DNA of 43,162 bases from a virus: the IMG/VR virus record IMGVR_UViG_3300028925_008100, positions 1 to 43,162 of that record. The stretch is one strand, 5' to 3'. The notes beneath the pieces were generated by a model. That model worked only from the letters and a program-made list of their open reading frames with translations. It searched no databases and was not told the DNA's origin. Below, in pieces: positions 32,387 to 40,046 of this stretch (position 1 is the stretch's first letter; every line of letters begins with the position of its first letter). The position numbers and the translations under genes were made by a program.

Positions 32387-32876
32387 TCAAATATTTCTTT
32401 CGTGTCTTCCTATCCAATAAATGTATAGTGGTTAAATAATCCACTAACTCACTCTTAGTAATTAAACTAATCTTATTCTTTCTGAATAAGTTCTTTATAT
32501 GGTTTGATGTTCTTGTATAACCCAATTTAATATAAGTATTAACACAACCTTTGAAACATTGAGTAAAAGTTTGATGATTATAATTTACTTGTTCTTGTTG
32601 TATAGGTTCTGATATAGGTTTAAGTTCAGGCATTTTAAATTCCTTTACCTTTGGTGCAAACATCTTACCACCAACTTTAGCTGCTCGTCTATCCAATCGT
32701 TCTAAGTTTCTTTTTACTGAACTCGAAACGGGTTGGACAAACGCACCAGTCTTGTGTGGATAAACAACGTGAGCTGAATAAGGTTCAACTGATGAACAAC
32801 TTACACACTCTCTAAATCCCAAATGAATTCTCTCATCTGGTATTTTGCTATCACACTTAATACAATTGTTAATCAT
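32373..32876 (-). CDS. Zinc-ribbon protein, 167 aa
   Basis: N-terminal zinc ribbon with CIKCDSK (about 5-11) and CVSC (about 24-27). A basic middle and a helical C-terminal half (SHIKNLFRKNKISLITKSEL) suggest DNA or RNA binding. No family is named. It overlaps GroES by 8 nt and the HNH gene by 14 nt. Confidence 0.65.
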   Translation of the reverse strand: MINNCIKCDSKIPDERIHLGFRECVSCSSVEPYSAHVVYPHKTGAFVQPVSSSVKRNLERLDRRAAKVGGKMFAPKVKEFKMPELKPISEPIQQEQVNYNHQTFTQCFKGCVNTYIKLGYTRTSNHIKNLFRKNKISLITKSELVDYLTTIHLLDRKTRKKYLNAVK

Positions 32877-33162
32877 TAACGATTGCTAATATATCTTTTT
32901 CAGCTAACAATATTACTTCATCACCCTTATGTGTGATTTCTGTTCCACCGAATTTCTGATATATAATCGTATCTCCAACTTTAATTGACATTGGCATTAA
33001 CTCACCTGAGAAACTTCTTGAACCAGGTCCAACTGCTAATACTTCACCTTGTTCAGTAGCACCTTGTTCTGATATGGTATCGGGTAATATAATACCACTT
33101 TCCGTTTTTTCTTGCTTGGTAGCTTTACTGACAACTACTCTCGCATCTATTGGTTGTAACAT
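32869..33162 (-). CDS. groES: GroES-like co-chaperonin
   Basis: 97 aa, the size of bacterial GroES. Signature pieces are PIDARVVVSKATKQEKTESG (mobile-loop region), then GIILPDT, then QGEVLAVGPGSRS (about 38-50), VGDTIIYQKFGGTEI, and a VILLAEKDILAIVN end. Phage GroES variants (T4 gp31-type) cap GroEL to fold the major capsid protein. The start follows AAGGAGAGAG. Confidence 0.93.
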   Translation of the reverse strand: MLQPIDARVVVSKATKQEKTESGIILPDTISEQGATEQGEVLAVGPGSRSFSGELMPMSIKVGDTIIYQKFGGTEITHKGDEVILLAEKDILAIVND

Positions 33163-33174
33163 ATACTCTCTCCT

Positions 33175-33182
33175 TATTTATA
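33175..33182 (-). promoter_or_regulatory. Possible late promoter before groES
   Basis: Exact TATAAATA on the minus strand immediately before AGGAGAGAG. It is located where the transcript start would lie near the ATG, so it would be nearly leaderless. It may be a chance AT run, but GroES of T4-like phages is needed late for capsid folding. Confidence 0.3.
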
Positions 33183-33194
33183 TTTAACTATTAA

Positions 33195-33401
33195 CTATAC
33201 TACTAATGTAACATTCTTAGCAACAACGCCTTTTGCACCTTCTCCGATTTCAAATGTAACTTCTTGACCTTCTGTTAAAGTCTTGAACTCATCACTTTGA
33301 ATTTCGGAAAAATGTACAAAGTAGTCTTTATCATCTGATGTATCGGATACGAAACCGTAACCTTTTTTAGCATCAAACCATTTTACTTTACCTTCATTCA
33401 T
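33195..33401 (-). CDS. Cold-shock protein, CspA family
   Basis: 68 aa, with RNP1 KGYGFV at 13-18 and RNP2-like YFVHF at 27-31. Residues [14 protein letters not shown] and [17 protein letters not shown] fit the whole OB fold. It binds single-stranded RNA/DNA and may act as an RNA chaperone. Start after AAGGACAGATA. Confidence 0.95.
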   Translation of the reverse strand: MNEGKVKWFDAKKGYGFVSDTSDDKDYFVHFSEIQSDEFKTLTEGQEVTFEIGEGAKGVVAKNVTLVV

Positions 33402-33447
33402 TATCTGTCCTTATTTATTATCTTATTAATCTACTAATTTATTCTAG

Positions 33448-33519
33448 TATCGCTACGGAGAGTCGAACTCCGATTGCCAGGATGAAAACCTGGAGTCCTA
33501 ACCATTAGACGATAGCGAC
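33448..33519 (-). tRNA. tRNA-Glu (anticodon TTC)
   Basis: 72 nt. Acceptor GTCGCTA/TAGCGAT with one G-U pair, anticodon stem CCAGG/CCTGG with loop TTTTCAT, T-arm CGGAG/CTCCG with loop TTCGACT. Discriminator A, no encoded CCA. Confidence 0.93.
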
Positions 33520-33525
33520 ATATCA

Positions 33526-34035
33526 TTAAAAATGTGCGTCCTCTACTTCAAAGCACGTTAATCCTAAATCTCTCCACATATCAACGACTTTCTTTCTATC
33601 GTCAAATACACAAAATACATCATTGATATCCACAAAGGTATCTAACATCTTTTTCTTTAAAATCTCATCTGGCATAACTCTCATACTAAGAGTAGCAGGA
33701 TTACCATTTGCTACTGGTGAAGAACTATCTTTAAATTTATCAGGTCTTAAAACCAATAAATCAAATGGAATCTGATGTTGCTTCAACCAACTATCTGTAG
33801 TGTGATAACTTCTATCGTTTCTACCACTAAAGATAATAATCTTATATCCTTGTTGATGAAACATTTGTGCACACTTTACTACTGGCGCATTAGGTGTATC
33901 GAGTTGAATGTTACCCGCATTGAAAAATATATCCCAATCTAACTTACCATTAGGTTTGGTTGATATATCTCTCCTCTTATCTATGTTAGCAAGAGTTCCG
34001 TCTAAATCAAATATTATTGTATTTTTATTATTCAT
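33526..34035 (-). CDS. HAD-family phosphatase (PNKP-like)
   Basis: 169 aa. Motif I IIFDLDGTLANI gives D10 and D12, and motif II YKIIIFSGRND follows (about 70-80). The later Asp pair in FDDRKKVVDMWRDLGLTCFE (about 143-162) fits the polynucleotide 3'-phosphatase or acid phosphatase subgroup. It could repair DNA or RNA ends. The ATG at 34035 is exactly six bases after the -10 of the promoter at 34042-34070, so the mRNA is likely leaderless. Confidence 0.85.
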   Translation of the reverse strand: MNNKNTIIFDLDGTLANIDKRRDISTKPNGKLDWDIFFNAGNIQLDTPNAPVVKCAQMFHQQGYKIIIFSGRNDRSYHTTDSWLKQHQIPFDLLVLRPDKFKDSSSPVANGNPATLSMRVMPDEILKKKMLDTFVDINDVFCVFDDRKKVVDMWRDLGLTCFEVEDAHF

Positions 34036-34041
34036 TTTACT

Positions 34042-34070
34042 AATATAATCTTTCTACTTAACAATGTCAA
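34042..34070 (-). promoter_or_regulatory. Early sigma70 promoter, leaderless type
   Basis: TTGACA (34065-34070), 17-base spacer, TATATT (34042-34047), upstream CAATAAAAAGC. The HAD gene ATG lies after six bases. The promoter sits 12 nt downstream of the tRNA-Ala 3' end. Confidence 0.92.
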
Positions 34071-34081
34071 GCTTTTTATTG

Positions 34082-34153
34082 TGGAGCTACTCAGAATCGA
34101 ACTGAGGTAATCGCAGTGCAAGTGCGATGTAATAACCACTATACGATAGCCCC
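34082..34153 (-). tRNA. tRNA-Ala (anticodon TGC)
   Basis: 72 nt. Acceptor GGGGCTA/TAGCTCC with the G3-U70 pair that is the alanine identity element. The anticodon stem TCGCA/TGCGA has loop CTTGCAC, and the T-loop is TTCGATT. Discriminator A, no encoded CCA. Confidence 0.95.
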
Positions 34154-34172
34154 ATTATTACTATAACCTATT

Positions 34173-34201
34173 AATATACGAAATTATTCTATTAAAGTCA
34201 A
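34173..34201 (-). promoter_or_regulatory. Early sigma70 promoter of tRNA-Ala
   Basis: TTGACT (34196-34201), 17-base spacer, TATATT (34173-34178), upstream AAAAAAAGAC. The start would lie near 34166, about 13 nt before the tRNA 5' end. Confidence 0.88.
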
Positions 34202-34222
34202 GTCTTTTTTTATTTCTTTTGA

Positions 34223-34292
34223 GCCGAATACAAGAATCGAACTTGTGTCGGGACATTACAAATGTCCTGCTAAACCACTCAGCTAATTCGGC
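34223..34292 (-). tRNA. tRNA-Thr (anticodon TGT)
   Basis: 70 nt. Acceptor GCCGAAT/ATTCGGC, anticodon stem GGACA/TGTCC with loop TTTGTAA, T-arm ACAAG/CTTGT with loop TTCGATT. The stop codon of the upstream ATPase gene lies inside the first ten bases. Confidence 0.92.
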
Positions 34293-34828
34293 AATCCTAT
34301 TAATTTAATAATCTTCGTTACTGTGTTTTCATCAACACGTATTGTATGGTAATCAATATTATTACTATCCAATATCTTTTTACAATGCACATCTATTTTA
34401 ATTGAATCTTCAAGACTTTGATATCTCTCATCATCATTGTGTTCACCTACACTTCTTTCCAATAAGATATTTATATTATTATAATTATTATGTAAATCTA
34501 AAATCATTTGGTTAAAGGATTCAGAATAAAATTCTGATGGATATCCTTTACTATACCAAGTTTTATATATAAGAGAAAACAATACTGGTGAATCAATTAC
34601 AATATAATCAACCTTACCATAACACTCTGCTATACCTCTATGTTGATTTCCCAATACATAAAGTTGGTCTTTAATTGCAGACATATTATTATCCCAAGCC
34701 AATCTTTTAGGAAATTCATATGGGTTGTTACAACTTATATGTTTCCTTTTGAGTTCATAAAAAACTCCAGCTGATATACTGGACTTTCCAATACCAGGCC
34801 CACCAAAAAGATTTATTAGTTTACTCAC
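34283..34828 (-). CDS. NadR-like P-loop ATPase/kinase
   Basis: 181 aa. Walker A GGPGIGKSS at about 9-17. The 'DYIVIDSPVLFSLIYKTWY' segment (about 74-92) fits the NadR/AAA-type nucleoside kinase fold used in phage P-loop kinases. A later basic LERSVGEHNDDERYQS likely forms the lid. Length and motif order resemble phage nicotinamide riboside or nucleoside kinases, but the substrate is not certain. The GTG start overlaps the previous stop as GTGA, and the stop lies in tRNA-Thr. Confidence 0.78.
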   Translation of the reverse strand: MSKLINLFGGPGIGKSSISAGVFYELKRKHISCNNPYEFPKRLAWDNNMSAIKDQLYVLGNQHRGIAECYGKVDYIVIDSPVLFSLIYKTWYSKGYPSEFYSESFNQMILDLHNNYNNINILLERSVGEHNDDERYQSLEDSIKIDVHCKKILDSNNIDYHTIRVDENTVTKIIKLIGLPN

Positions 34829-35064
34829 AAGCTTTGAGATAAACTATACAAGTAACCAATAATCGATACGATGTTTAATACCGTTAGATTATATTGTTTA
34901 GTTCTTTGTGTCTGAATTGTTATTATACTTAAACCAATTATGATACCTATTTTACCCATCGGTAAATTTATAAAATATGGTGATACCATTAATATCAATG
35001 TTCCAAAATATATAACAAAATACTTATATAGTTTTTCTTTTATATTTTCATTTACTACTTGCAA
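34825..35064 (-). CDS. Small three-helix membrane protein, 79 aa
   Basis: TTG start overlapping the upstream stop. Hydrophobic segments at about 14-33 and 36-50, with a third near 60-75, and a QTQRTKQYNL loop between the second and third. Gene and length resemble a short SemiSWEET- or PnuC-type fragment, but this is not established. Placement beside a NadR-like kinase makes a nicotinamide-riboside link imaginable only. Confidence 0.5.
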   Translation of the reverse strand: MQVVNENIKEKLYKYFVIYFGTLILMVSPYFINLPMGKIGIIIGLSIITIQTQRTKQYNLTVLNIVSIIGYLYSLSQSL

Positions 35065-35489
35065 TTTTCTACTATCCTTTTTCTTAATTCACTTGATGAA
35101 TAATTATGTCCTCTTGTATTGTAAACTATTTTGATTGGTAAATCTACACCAGTCAAATTTGGATTACCTTTCCAATCCTCTCCTACAAATCTAACTTCAG
35201 GATTAATCTCTTTCAATAAGTTTACTAAATCTTCTTCGGTATCGTATTCAATTATTTCATCTATATACTTTACTGCTTCCAATTGTATTCTTCGTTCCTC
35301 TACTGATTGTATTGGTTTATTCTTTTCAGGTCTATCAATTGTTGGGTCTCTATGTAAACCAACTATTAAATAATGACATTGTTCAGTTATTTCCTTTAAC
35401 ATTAATATATGTCCTGCGTGTAACAAATCCATTGTTCCACAAGTGAATCCCTTTATATGTCCTTCCCCGTACTTATATCTATTTACCAT
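35055..35489 (-). CDS. Cytidylyltransferase-family nucleotidyltransferase
   Basis: 144 aa. Nucleotidyltransferase motif GTMDLLHAGHILML gives the HxGH pair H24/H27, and RPEKNKPIQSVEERRIQLEA follows with the conserved Arg cluster. The downstream 'SSSELRKRI' is the family ISSTxIR motif. This is the TagD/HldE/GCT class, activating glycerol-3-P, ethanolamine-P or a sugar phosphate with CTP. It could supply an activated group for a base or envelope modification. Confidence 0.88.
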   Translation of the reverse strand: MVNRYKYGEGHIKGFTCGTMDLLHAGHILMLKEITEQCHYLIVGLHRDPTIDRPEKNKPIQSVEERRIQLEAVKYIDEIIEYDTEEDLVNLLKEINPEVRFVGEDWKGNPNLTGVDLPIKIVYNTRGHNYSSSELRKRIVENCK

Positions 35490-35492
35490 TTT

Positions 35493-35834
35493 TTATAGTC
35501 TCCCAACCTTTTTTCTTTCTTCAATTATATCATCATCTCTCAATGGAATAGAATAGTGCATATATGAATCTTTCATAACTCTTGTCGCACCTCTATATTT
35601 ATATAATCTATATGGTCGTGTATCATTACCATAACCATTTGTTATTCTCATATAATCATAATCTCTATGTAGTATTCGTTTTTCCCAATACTCCGTAGCT
35701 AATCTATATTCGGTAGTTTTTTCACCACTAATGATTCTATCCCAAACTTCCTTTATAACTATTAAATATAATATATTTTTATTTTTCTTTATATTTTTCA
35801 CACCAAGACCAATGAGAATCTCCACTACATTCAC
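35493..35834 (-). CDS. ASCH-domain-like protein, start uncertain
   Basis: The conserved part is LYLIVIKEVWDRIISGEKTT, then YRLATEYWEKRI, matching the ASCH/YqfB-type 'i...ll..I..G.Kt.E.R....w..r'. ASCH proteins bind RNA or modified bases. The N-terminus is unclear: an ATG at 35861 lies 83 nt inside the preceding gene, and a later GTG at about 35801 is plausible. The listed end is only the middle of these two candidates. Not a clear enzyme. Confidence 0.5.
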   Translation of the reverse strand: MNVVEILIGLGVKNIKKNKNILYLIVIKEVWDRIISGEKTTEYRLATEYWEKRILHRDYDYMRITNGYGNDTRPYRLYKYRGATRVMKDSYMHYSIPLRDDDIIEERKKVGRL

Positions 35835-36003
35835 AATCTTCACCACTACACTCTTTATCATCTAAGATTTCCCAAGTGAATGGTAAGCGATTTCGTTGAT
35901 ACTGATTCATTGACCAAGCTAAGTCATCAGTTGTTAATGTAGTGACTTTGGTATCACCACTATTAAGGTATGTAATCTCTACTTTATGTTTTTGCTTTTC
36001 CAT
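35779..36003 (-). CDS. Hypothetical protein, 74 aa
   Basis: The start overlaps the 30-aa gene stop (TAATG). Acidic Cys-rich tail with CSGEDCECSG then WCEKYKEK. This could bind metal. No family is recognised. The 3' half overlaps the ASCH frame on the same strand. Confidence 0.6.
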   Translation of the reverse strand: MEKQKHKVEITYLNSGDTKVTTLTTDDLAWSMNQYQRNRLPFTWEILDDKECSGEDCECSGDSHWSWCEKYKEK

Positions 36004-36095
36004 TATTGTCTCCCTATTTTATCTATGGAATCTAAACCTCGTTTTCCATATAAAACTATTAATACTATTAGAACTACTAAAACTATGTAATCCAT
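36003..36095 (-). CDS. Tiny membrane protein, 30 aa
   Basis: ATG overlaps the carbamoyltransferase stop (TAATG) and the TAA overlaps the next gene ATG. The product MDYIVLVVLIVLIVLYGKRG is one hydrophobic helix with a short charged tail. Double overlap makes it a likely real, coupled gene. Confidence 0.65.
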   Translation of the reverse strand: MDYIVLVVLIVLIVLYGKRGLDSIDKIGRQ

Positions 36096-37615
36096 TATTT
36101 CTGTCCTGTAAAGACTTTAACACCATACTTATCAGTAAAGTCTTTTGCGTCTTTTTCGTCATTAACAATTGGTTGTCCTTTAATGTTAAGACTTGTGTTC
36201 AATACCATTGGACAACCTGTCTTCTTGTAGAACTCTTTAATCAATTTATAATAACCTGGATTATCTTCTTTACTGACGGTCTGAACTCGTGAAGTATTAT
36301 CCACGTGACATATCGCTGGATACTTATCAGGAAATTTACAAGGTGCAGTATATTGCATAAATTGAGATTTCCGTGTAGGCATATCGAATATCTCGTGTGC
36401 GTGTTCTTCCAATACTGATGGAGCGAATGGTCTGAACTCTTGTCTATTCTTAATTGTATTCATTTGTGCTTTAATGTCTTTACCTCGTGGGTCTGCAAGT
36501 AATGAACGATTACCTAATGCTCTCGGGCCATACTCTGCTCTTCCATTAGCAACACCAACTAAATTACCTTTAAGTAATTCTTTTACTACTTGTTTGACTG
36601 GATACTTTCCTTTAATGTTATATCCTAAGAAAGCTCCGTTCTCCATAAAGTCTAAGTGTTTACCATTGACATATGCCGCACAACCTAATGATGAACCTGC
36701 GTCACCTGGATTCGGAAGTATCCACATATTAGGATACTGATTCTTAACGACTAAACTATTGGCTACACAATTCAATGCAACTCCACCACTATAACACATA
36801 TTAGCAGTTTCTGGAACTACTTCTTTTGCTTTTTTAAATACCTTCTGTATTTGCCATTCACATATAGTCTGAACATTAGCTGCTATATCAAACTTCCATT
36901 GTTCTGAACCATCATCTGGATAGATACTTGGATTATAATCCATACAACCTTTGTGTAGATTTCTTCTCAATGATACATCATCGTGATAAGTAAAGAAGTC
37001 ATTGTATAATATTGATTGTAAGTCTTTATTTTGTTTACCCCAAGCTGCCATACCCATTAAAATGAATTCATCTTCTTGTGGTTTCAATCCTAATCGTTGA
37101 GTCATAGCACTATACCATAATCCTAAACTATGTGGATATGTTTGACTCCATCTCTTTTCTAATTTATTTCCATTGGCATACCATATAGTAATTGTATCAA
37201 ATTCTCCAATAGCATCAATACATACAATTGCACTTTCTCTATATGGTGATGTGAAGTAAGTAGAACTTGCGTGAGATATATGGTGGTCAACATATTCGTC
37301 AATCTTCATATTCATATTCTCAATAGGTTTCAATACTTCATTCAGATGTTGTTGTGGTAGATTCTTTCTCGTGAATACTTCTGAATATTGTCCAGCTTTT
37401 AATTGTCTGAGTTTCTTAACATATGGTCTTTCAAAGTAAACCACTTTCTTTGGTATACCATAATCAAACATATCCAAGAACATTTCTATATTTAAATTAC
37501 TATCATTTTTTATACCACTATATCTTTCTGCGTGTGCAGCAAAGAGAATTTTATCATCCTCAATTAATGTTATTGCTGCGTCGTGGTTTAACGCATTTAT
37601 TCCTAAGATTTTCAT
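36095..37615 (-). CDS. NodU/TobZ-type carbamoyltransferase
   Basis: 506 aa. An N-terminal actin-like domain starts with MKILGINALNHDAAITLIED (H11). VDHHISHASSTYFTSP has H111, H112 and H115 (YrdC-like/Kae1-type metal region). The C-terminal half holds SGGVALNCVANS, NPGDAGSSLGCAA, YGPRALGNRSLLADPR and PFAPSVLEE, typical of carbamoyltransferases that transfer carbamoyl from carbamoyl-AMP to a hydroxyl. Target may be a hydroxymethyl base or a small metabolite; phages of this type often carry it. Start behind AAGGAGTAGAA. Confidence 0.93.
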   Translation of the reverse strand: MKILGINALNHDAAITLIEDDKILFAAHAERYSGIKNDSNLNIEMFLDMFDYGIPKKVVYFERPYVKKLRQLKAGQYSEVFTRKNLPQQHLNEVLKPIENMNMKIDEYVDHHISHASSTYFTSPYRESAIVCIDAIGEFDTITIWYANGNKLEKRWSQTYPHSLGLWYSAMTQRLGLKPQEDEFILMGMAAWGKQNKDLQSILYNDFFTYHDDVSLRRNLHKGCMDYNPSIYPDDGSEQWKFDIAANVQTICEWQIQKVFKKAKEVVPETANMCYSGGVALNCVANSLVVKNQYPNMWILPNPGDAGSSLGCAAYVNGKHLDFMENGAFLGYNIKGKYPVKQVVKELLKGNLVGVANGRAEYGPRALGNRSLLADPRGKDIKAQMNTIKNRQEFRPFAPSVLEEHAHEIFDMPTRKSQFMQYTAPCKFPDKYPAICHVDNTSRVQTVSKEDNPGYYKLIKEFYKKTGCPMVLNTSLNIKGQPIVNDEKDAKDFTDKYGVKVFTGQK

Positions 37616-37617
37616 TT

Positions 37618-38517
37618 CTACTCCTTAATGATTAATATCTCGTGTGACTCTTTCGGGTCATTGTTATCTTTATTCTTTCCTATTCGGGTTTCCCCTTGTC
37701 CAAATGAATATTGCCATTTGGGAAAAACTTGTTTATATCCTTTATACATTTCTCTAATTTCTGCGCAATCATTATACGATAAGATAAACTTACCTTTATG
37801 ATTATCCAATAACTCTCTCAACTTATTATGGTCGAAGTGTGTATGATGAACTGGAAAGTTACTATTGGGATATATTGCTTTAAACATCTTGTTATCATCA
37901 TCACCCTCTTTCTTTTCCATATAGTATGGTGGGTCACAATATATCAGTTCGTTCTCGTGTCCTGGTATCACTTCTTCAAATGATTTACATTCAACACTCA
38001 TATTCGGAACATTAAAATTCTTTACTCGTTGTATAGCATTTTCATACAATGATTCTTTCTTTAAAAAAATAGAAGAAAACCAACCTAAAAACATTGGCCC
38101 ATATGATAGATTATGGTTGTACCAATAATATGCAGCTCCTAAGTCGTCTGCTAACTCAATAGACTTTCTATCATAATGGCTGGTTTTCCAATTTTTAAAT
38201 AACTCTTGAACCTTATCCCAATGCAGTAGTGTATCTTTAATCTCATCATACTGCTCTTTCGTTGGTTCTAATTCTTGTAGTATCCCATATAATCTTTTTG
38301 GATTGGATAACTGATGTTGCCAGTAATTAACCAAGATATTAAATATATCATATCCTTTAATCCGAATACCTAATTCGTGTGCCCATCTAACTTCTAATGA
38401 ACCACCGCCCACGAATGGACTAATGATTTCTTTTGGTCTGGGCCAGAACGGAATGTGATATGAAATGGTTTCATATGCTTTTGATTTACCACCTGCATAT
38501 CTAATTGGTGTTCTCAT
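37618..38517 (-). CDS. dam: Dam-type adenine methyltransferase (D12 class)
   Basis: 299 aa. Motif X/I IRYAGGKSKA and FVGGGSLEV (about 35-43) bind SAM, and the catalytic DPPY is at 195-198 (LIYCDPPYYM). These are typical D12/MT-A70-independent Dam features. It could methylate GATC-like sites to evade restriction. The start lies 16 nt inside the previous small gene, and its stop is followed by the carbamoyltransferase start. Confidence 0.92.
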   Translation of the reverse strand: MRTPIRYAGGKSKAYETISYHIPFWPRPKEIISPFVGGGSLEVRWAHELGIRIKGYDIFNILVNYWQHQLSNPKRLYGILQELEPTKEQYDEIKDTLLHWDKVQELFKNWKTSHYDRKSIELADDLGAAYYWYNHNLSYGPMFLGWFSSIFLKKESLYENAIQRVKNFNVPNMSVECKSFEEVIPGHENELIYCDPPYYMEKKEGDDDNKMFKAIYPNSNFPVHHTHFDHNKLRELLDNHKGKFILSYNDCAEIREMYKGYKQVFPKWQYSFGQGETRIGKNKDNNDPKESHEILIIKE

Positions 38518-38662
38518 CTAACTCCTCAATCTCTTGTTGTAGTTCTGCCTTCAGTCTGGCACGATTATAATCTGTTTTAACTTTATGAACTATCTTTGTA
38601 GGGATTGGTGTGTCTTTCATAGTTAAAGTCTTTTGAAACTTTTTCTGTTTCTGCTTCTTCAT
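38501..38662 (-). CDS. Small basic protein, 53 aa
   Basis: ATG overlaps the previous stop (ATGA) and TAG lies inside the Dam start. Sequence MKKQKQKKFQKTLTMKDTPI then VKTDYNRARLKAELQQEI. Strongly basic N-terminus, possible coiled coil. Unknown function; likely translationally coupled to dam. Confidence 0.65.
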   Translation of the reverse strand: MKKQKQKKFQKTLTMKDTPIPTKIVHKVKTDYNRARLKAELQQEIEELDENTN

Positions 38663-38904
38663 CGTAATGTATAGATATCTTTGATTAAATGTTCATCACC
38701 ATTCATATCTGTAAACTTAGTAGGTAAATTATCATACTGACCTTTAGGAACTGCGCCGTGGTCGGTCATAGAACCTTTAAGTCGTTTCGGTGGTAATCCT
38801 TCTAAATCACAAGTATCCCATTGTAATTCATTATCAATACCTTCAACCTCTACAATAGGTTTACTTTTATTGAATCCATATAATTGTATCAATGGAAATC
38901 TCAT
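38659..38904 (-). CDS. Hypothetical protein, 81 aa
   Basis: Starts at ATG overlapping the 38901-39158 stop (ATGA). Polar beta-rich protein (IVEVEGIDNELQWDTCDLEG, then GQYDNLPTKFTDMNGD). No family is recognised. Confidence 0.6.
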   Translation of the reverse strand: MRFPLIQLYGFNKSKPIVEVEGIDNELQWDTCDLEGLPPKRLKGSMTDHGAVPKGQYDNLPTKFTDMNGDEHLIKDIYTLR

Positions 38905-39158
38905 CTGATAAATTGTTCGTCATCATATGTGTTAACAAATTCAGGACCTGCACATTCCCAAGAACAATAGTTCTTAACAATAGCACCTTTAACTTCTGTT
39001 CTATTAGGTCGGTTCTCGTGATTGGATTGATATGGTTTATCAGACATTGGCATATCAAAATGTTTTGCTATTACGGTTTTGACTGAACCGCAACTAAAAC
39101 ACTTTCTTCTGATTGGTGCAACTATTGGTCTTGTTTGTTTTCGGCCTCTTGGTGGCAT
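38901..39158 (-). CDS. Small zinc-binding protein, 85 aa
   Basis: CFSCGSV (about 19-25) and CSWECAG (about 65-71) provide two Cys pairs for one zinc. A basic start (MPPRGRKQTRP) suggests nucleic acid binding. The ATG follows AAGGAGTTACA. Unknown function. Confidence 0.65.
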   Translation of the reverse strand: MPPRGRKQTRPIVAPIRRKCFSCGSVKTVIAKHFDMPMSDKPYQSNHENRPNRTEVKGAIVKNYCSWECAGPEFVNTYDDEQFIR

Positions 39159-39177
39159 TGTAACTCCTTGTTTTTAT

Positions 39178-39282
39178 TTATTCTTTAATCATTGTATACA
39201 TTAACCACACACCAAATACTAATCCAAGGGCTTCGCCCATTAAAGGATAAGTTTGAAATAGTGGTAGTGGTTCTGGTATCAT
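39178..39282 (-). CDS. Small membrane protein, 34 aa
   Basis: ATG overlaps the S1/P1 stop (ATGA). MIPEPLPLFQTYPLMGEALG, then LVFGVWLMYTMI: one hydrophobic segment. Likely real by overlap. Unknown. Confidence 0.55.
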   Translation of the reverse strand: MIPEPLPLFQTYPLMGEALGLVFGVWLMYTMIKE

Positions 39283-40046
39283 TCGTATATCTTGTTTAAT
39301 ACGCCTGCTAATCTGATACCACTTTGGTATAATCTTTTCTTTACTAATGGAAAATTATCATACATATATAATTCTGCTTTATCGTATGTGTTTAAAAATG
39401 GGTCATTGAAGTCTTCGTAGATATCTCTAACATAGTTATGTGATTCCATTACCCAATCTTCTACATTACCTTGAAAAACTTTTGTATTGGTATGTTCCCT
39501 TATAACGAAGTCTGATAATTCGGTATAGCTTAAATTGTAATGTTCAATCATATCGGTATCCCAAATCAAATGTAGATTAGTTGGTGAATGCCCATACCAT
39601 TGTGCTTCAATCTTATTACCACCCCAATCTTCATATTGTCCCGTGTGCATTGGTTGATGAACATCTCCAATTAAATGAACTAAATACTTTAAATAAAATG
39701 CTTTAGTTTCTTTATCGGATACCTTATCTTTCAATACTTCAATACACTTGTCAATTGCCATCATAATATCTCCACCTTGAAGTCGTTCTATTTCAAACCA
39801 CTCTTTATCTAATGGGATATTAATATAATGCCATTGTCCGTATTGTTTATATAGTGGATTAGATTTCATCTCATCAGGCCAAGTAGATACTCGGGCTAAT
39901 GATTCTCCATCTAACAAATATACTATTTGATTATAGGCATCGGGAGATAAGTGTTGTTCGGCAATATAACCAACTGAACGATGTCCAGTATCTCCCCAAC
40001 TCAATATTTGGGATAAAAATAATACTATAATTAATACATACTTCAT
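39279..40046 (-). CDS. Secreted S1/P1-type nuclease
   Basis: 255 aa. A signal peptide (MKYVLIIVLFLSQILS) is followed directly by W17, which after cleavage becomes the N-terminal zinc-ligand Trp of this family. Then H22 (GDTGHRSVGYIAE), DEMK region, HLIGDVHQPMHTG (about 117-129) and DWGGNKIE, plus a late NLHLIWDTDMIE. These are the trinuclear zinc ligands. The enzyme digests single-stranded DNA/RNA in periplasm or outside. It is unusual on a phage; it may recycle host or competitor DNA for nucleotides or phosphate. Start behind AAGGAGTTATA. Confidence 0.93.
   Translation of the reverse strand: MKYVLIIVLFLSQILSWGDTGHRSVGYIAEQHLSPDAYNQIVYLLDGESLARVSTWPDEMKSNPLYKQYGQWHYINIPLDKEWFEIERLQGGDIMMAIDKCIEVLKDKVSDKETKAFYLKYLVHLIGDVHQPMHTGQYEDWGGNKIEAQWYGHSPTNLHLIWDTDMIEHYNLSYTELSDFVIREHTNTKVFQGNVEDWVMESHNYVRDIYEDFNDPFLNTYDKAELYMYDNFPLVKKRLYQSGIRLAGVLNKIYE

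Noticed and set aside
38867-39058. 63-codon minus frame overlapping 38901-39158
   Set aside because: It is out of frame with the zinc-binding protein, which has proper overlaps and a ribosome site.
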